A stretch of DNA of 23,359 nt from a virus: positions 1-23,359 of IMG/VR virus record IMGVR_UViG_3300005337_000049. One strand, given 5' to 3'. Under the pieces are notes generated by a model. It was not told the origin of the DNA. It was given only the letters and a program-made list of their open reading frames with translations, and ran no database searches. The position numbers and the translations under genes are program-made. The first letter of the stretch is position 1; every line of letters starts with the position of its first letter. Below, piece by piece: positions 21,256 through 23,359 of this stretch.

Positions 21256-21687
21256 ATGGGCAAGTGGAAGCACCGGCTGCTGTCGGCCGACATGGTGAGT
21301 GGTCGCGGCGTGTGCGAGCACTGCGGAGAAGTTGACCTTGCCATTCGGGATGGGAGGCCACGCTGCTCAGTGGCCCGTCGCCAGCAGAAGGGTGCCGTCA
21401 CCCTGGAGCAGTCGCGCGAGTACAGCCGCCGCGCGCGTGAGCGCCACCCGGACCGCTGGAGGACCTCCACGCGGAAGGCTCACGGGCTCACCTGGCAGGA
21501 AGCTTACGACTTCCGCGCAGGCAAGGTGTGCGCCATCTGCGGTTCTGATGAGGGCCTCGCGGTCGATCACGATCATGAGACAGGTCGAGTGCGGGGCGTT
21601 CTTTGTCGATCGTGCAACACCGGCCTGGGCTTCTTCGGCGACGACGTGGCGCGACTCGCTCGGGCGATCGAGTACCTGACCGAGTAA
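21256..21687 (+). CDS. Endonuclease VII-like (HNH) nuclease
   Basis: ATG 21256 is set by TGGAGGTG five bases upstream; 143 residues. The catalytic domain is clear: VCAICG (Cys92, Cys95), LAVDHDHETGRVRG (Asp104-His105-Asp106-His107) and LCRSCNTGLG (Cys117, Cys120, Asn121), the recombination endonuclease VII pattern. An additional N-terminal VCEHCG (Cys20, Cys23) with Cys37 may form a second zinc site. Endonuclease VII cleaves branched DNA and clears junctions before packaging; in smaller phages it may also act like an HNH nuclease in cos cleavage. It has its own operator and structured leader. The phage thus also encodes a RusA-like resolvase (2649). Confidence 0.85.
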   Translation: MGKWKHRLLSADMVSGRGVCEHCGEVDLAIRDGRPRCSVARRQQKGAVTLEQSREYSRRARERHPDRWRTSTRKAHGLTWQEAYDFRAGKVCAICGSDEGLAVDHDHETGRVRGVLCRSCNTGLGFFGDDVARLARAIEYLTE

Positions 21688-21696
21688 TCGGTGTTT

Positions 21697-21724
21697 CGGG
21701 TTCCCCCAGAATGGGGGGTGAGAT
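21697..21724 (+). promoter_or_regulatory. Promoter with operator palindrome 10
   Basis: CCCCC (21703-21707), AGAAT, GGGGGG (21713-21718), TGAGAT (21719-21724) as -10; the -35 (CGGGTT, 21697-21702) is weak. The ATG at 21737 follows after 12 bases without a Shine-Dalgarno sequence, so the first gene has a very short or no leader. Confidence 0.7.
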
Positions 21725-21736
21725 AGACTCGCGAGT

Positions 21737-22132
21737 ATGACCGCACCGACCACCCAAATCGAGCGCCCGTCCCGCGTCTTCGCGGAGTACTGGCCGGCGA
21801 ACGTGCTCATGCCGGACGGCACGATCCGCCGCCGCGTCCGCGTGTATCTGACCGACACCGGGGCGCACTTGTTCTTCACGAAGCCCGTGGACGAACTCGC
21901 GCCCGGCTTCACCGCCCAGATCGACTTCGCGGCCACCGAGCCGCCGAACCTCCATGCGTTCAACGTCGGCGTGGACATCGCGCTGGCGAACCAGAAGCAC
22001 GTCCAGGTGGACGCGCTCCAGGTGACCCCGCTGATGGTGATCACTCCCACCGGCGGGTGCGGGTGCGGGACCACGCTCAAGACGTGGAAGCCCAGCTGGG
22101 CCACCAGCGTCGATCCCTGGCCCGAGTCGTGA
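21737..22132 (+). CDS. 131-residue protein, unknown
   Basis: ATG 21737 lies directly behind promoter 10 and is probably leaderless. The sequence is strand-rich (RVFAEYWPANVLMPDGTIRR, VRVYLTDTGAHLFFTKP), followed by a polar middle and a glycine/cysteine motif TGGCGCGTTLKTW that might bind a metal with little else to support it. The family is not recognised. Its TGA overlaps the next ATG (TGATG). Confidence 0.6.
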   Translation: MTAPTTQIERPSRVFAEYWPANVLMPDGTIRRRVRVYLTDTGAHLFFTKPVDELAPGFTAQIDFAATEPPNLHAFNVGVDIALANQKHVQVDALQVTPLMVITPTGGCGCGTTLKTWKPSWATSVDPWPES

Positions 22133-22344
22133 TGAGCACGACGATGGCGAAGAAGCTGGTTCAGCTCGGGTTCGCGATCATCCTGGAGACGATCTTCTTC
22201 ATGATCGTGCCGGTGCCGGTCGTGCTCCGGATGCTGACCGGCGCCGTGGTGGCCGCGCTGCTCATCCGTCACTGGCGACGGATGGATCAGCCGAAGCCCA
22301 AGGTGCCGGATCGTCCCGGACCGCCGGTGGAGTGGATCGACTGA
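22132..22344 (+). CDS. Small membrane protein, 70 residues
   Basis: ATG 22132 overlaps the preceding stop; GTG 22129 just before it is an equally possible start. Two hydrophobic segments (residues ~9-28 and 29-46) are separated by a short proline-containing turn (MIVPVPVVLRM). A basic tail IRHWRRMDQPKPKVPDRPG remains in the cytoplasm. It overlaps the next ATG. In context it could be a second holin-type or an assembly protein; sequence does not decide. Confidence 0.55.
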   Translation: MSTTMAKKLVQLGFAIILETIFFMIVPVPVVLRMLTGAVVAALLIRHWRRMDQPKPKVPDRPGPPVEWID

Positions 22345-23348
22345 TGACACAACATGTTCTGATGATCCTGCCGTCCACAGAGGACGAAGCGCCTCGTCTG
22401 GTTGGCCCCTTCCTCACGGAGGCGACCGCGACCGCATGGGCGGATAAGAAGGAGATCGACCCGATCCGCCGGGTGATCCGTCCGCTGGAGTCGCCCACCT
22501 CGATCTATGGCTACGGCCGTCACGCGCTGATCCCGAGCCCATCACCTCGCCGCGTTGTCGCGGGGGCACTGGACGCCTGGGAGGCGAAGAAGGAGGAGGC
22601 CCGCCAGGCGCCGAAGCCCCCGTCATTCCCGGACATGCCCACGCGGCTGATCGCGGAGGACGAAGGCGTGATCTACCACCGCGAGCCCGGCGGCCCGTGG
22701 AAGGTGGCCGTTGATCCGGGCGTGCCGCCCGAGGGCCTGGGCCCAGCTCTCCCGAACCCGACGCTCCGGATTGAGTACGAACGCGAGAAGGAGTCCCCCG
22801 GCGCTCCATCGCTCACCGGTGGAATCCAGCGCTGGATCACCGGCGAGGCGATGGAGTCCGCGCCCCGCAACCTCATGGCGCACGCGGAGGCCATCGGCCA
22901 CTGGTCCGGCCCCGTCGCTCGGTTCAACCACCCGACGACGGACGGACGCGTGCTGGAGCTGTCCGGCACCGACGTGGCGGAGTGGCTTCCGCACTTCGTC
23001 CGCGTGCCCGTGGGCGTCTGGGTGATCATGCCGGACTTCGGCCCGCTGCCCATCGGCCTGTGCGAGCGCGTCCGGGTGGAGGGCGGCTGGCTGCTCGCCG
23101 AAGGCCGCGTCTCGCTCGCGCACTTCGAGAAGGCCGCGCCCGAGCTGTACCGCGGCGCCACCACGCCGCTGATGGAGTCCATCCCGGCGGCAATCGACGT
23201 GACGAATGGCCGGCGGGACTCGCATCCGCAGGGCGTGCACATCGGCGGCCAGTGGGAGCTGGAGCGCGTGGTCTTCGGCCCGGACCCCGCCTGGCCTGGA
23301 TGCCGCGTCCAGCTGGACGGCATGGAGATGGGAGCGATCCGTGGCTGA
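22344..23348 (+). CDS. Fusion protein: small VGP..T..A domain plus prohead-protease-like domain
   Basis: ATG 22344 overlaps the preceding stop (TGATG); 334 residues. Residues 1-60 (PRLVGPFLTEATATAWADKK, then VIRPLESPTS) show the same pattern as the standalone 59-residue protein at 18031. After a Pro-rich linker (~75-165), residues ~185-330 run as VARFNHPTTDGRVLEL, VRVPVGVWVIMPDFGPLPIG, GGWLLAEGRVSL and LMESIPAAIDV. This order of strands resembles HK97-type (S78) prohead proteases, but the histidine expected just before the piG strand and a clear serine motif are not seen. It may be a degenerate protease or a scaffold-like relative. The next gene (23341) should then be a head gene. Confidence 0.4.
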   Translation: MTQHVLMILPSTEDEAPRLVGPFLTEATATAWADKKEIDPIRRVIRPLESPTSIYGYGRHALIPSPSPRRVVAGALDAWEAKKEEARQAPKPPSFPDMPTRLIAEDEGVIYHREPGGPWKVAVDPGVPPEGLGPALPNPTLRIEYEREKESPGAPSLTGGIQRWITGEAMESAPRNLMAHAEAIGHWSGPVARFNHPTTDGRVLELSGTDVAEWLPHFVRVPVGVWVIMPDFGPLPIGLCERVRVEGGWLLAEGRVSLAHFEKAAPELYRGATTPLMESIPAAIDVTNGRRDSHPQGVHIGGQWELERVVFGPDPAWPGCRVQLDGMEMGAIRG

Positions 23349-23359
23349 TCTTCCTCCCC
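23341..23359 (+). CDS. Start of next gene (truncated by window end)
   Basis: GTG 23341 lies behind GGGAG with six bases spacing and overlaps the stop of the preceding gene by eight bases. Only VADLPP can be read. In phages of this layout a head gene such as portal or capsid would be expected; there is no evidence from sequence. Confidence 0.35.

Overview
The window is high-G+C DNA (about two thirds G+C by eye) from an actinobacteriophage, most likely one infecting Streptomyces or a close relative. Two large/small terminase subunits, tail fibre proteins, a GH25 endolysin and a holin-like protein make it a phage. The actinobacterial host is suggested by a WhiB-like protein, a DUF2637 membrane protein and a TraB/FtsK-type translocase, together with tightly overlapping GTGA/ATGA gene junctions. 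No integrase, tRNA, CRISPR array or insertion sequence was recognised.

Layout. (1) 1-408: C-terminal end of a RecA-like/RepA-type replication ATPase. (2) 474-6460: papain-like peptidase, GH25 endolysin, holin-like membrane protein, RusA-like resolvase, then four tail/host-contact proteins including an SGNH hydrolase. (3) 6555-10069: P-loop NTPase, small terminase, large terminase and an unknown protein. (4) 10112-12685: a seven-gene string of small proteins (DUF457-type membrane hydrolase, zinc proteins, an HNH-like protein), closed by a strong terminator. (5) 12875-15839, minus strand: three genes resembling the transfer/spread module of Streptomyces plasmids and AICEs (FtsK/TraB translocase, DUF2637/SpdB-like protein, small membrane protein). 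(6) 16006-18210: three short plus-strand units, including a DUF932 protein, with two strong hairpin terminators. (7) 18320-21078: an operon of small genes including a divergent WhiB-like protein. (8) 21256-21687: endonuclease VII-like nuclease behind a structured leader. (9) 21737 to the end: small proteins leading into a possible prohead-protease-like gene and the first codons of the next gene, where the head genes probably begin.

The main discovery candidate is a phage-wide set of ten palindromes of the form C5-6, N4-6, G5-6. Nine of them sit directly before the first gene of a transcription unit. In the two best cases (15931-15959 and 16649-16677) the palindrome is exactly the 17-bp spacer between a consensus TTGACA -35 and a -10 box. 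This looks like a common operator that would let one DNA-binding protein switch every unit at once. The second candidate is a sharply bounded island at about 14210-16025 in which the 5-mer GGWCC occurs about 58 times (about 8 expected). It overlaps the transfer-like module and could be a DNA signal for that system. Further points of interest are a possible attenuator before the endonuclease VII gene, a WhiB-like protein with a widened cysteine spacing behind a 10-codon coupled cistron, and a small domain found both alone and fused to the protease-like protein.
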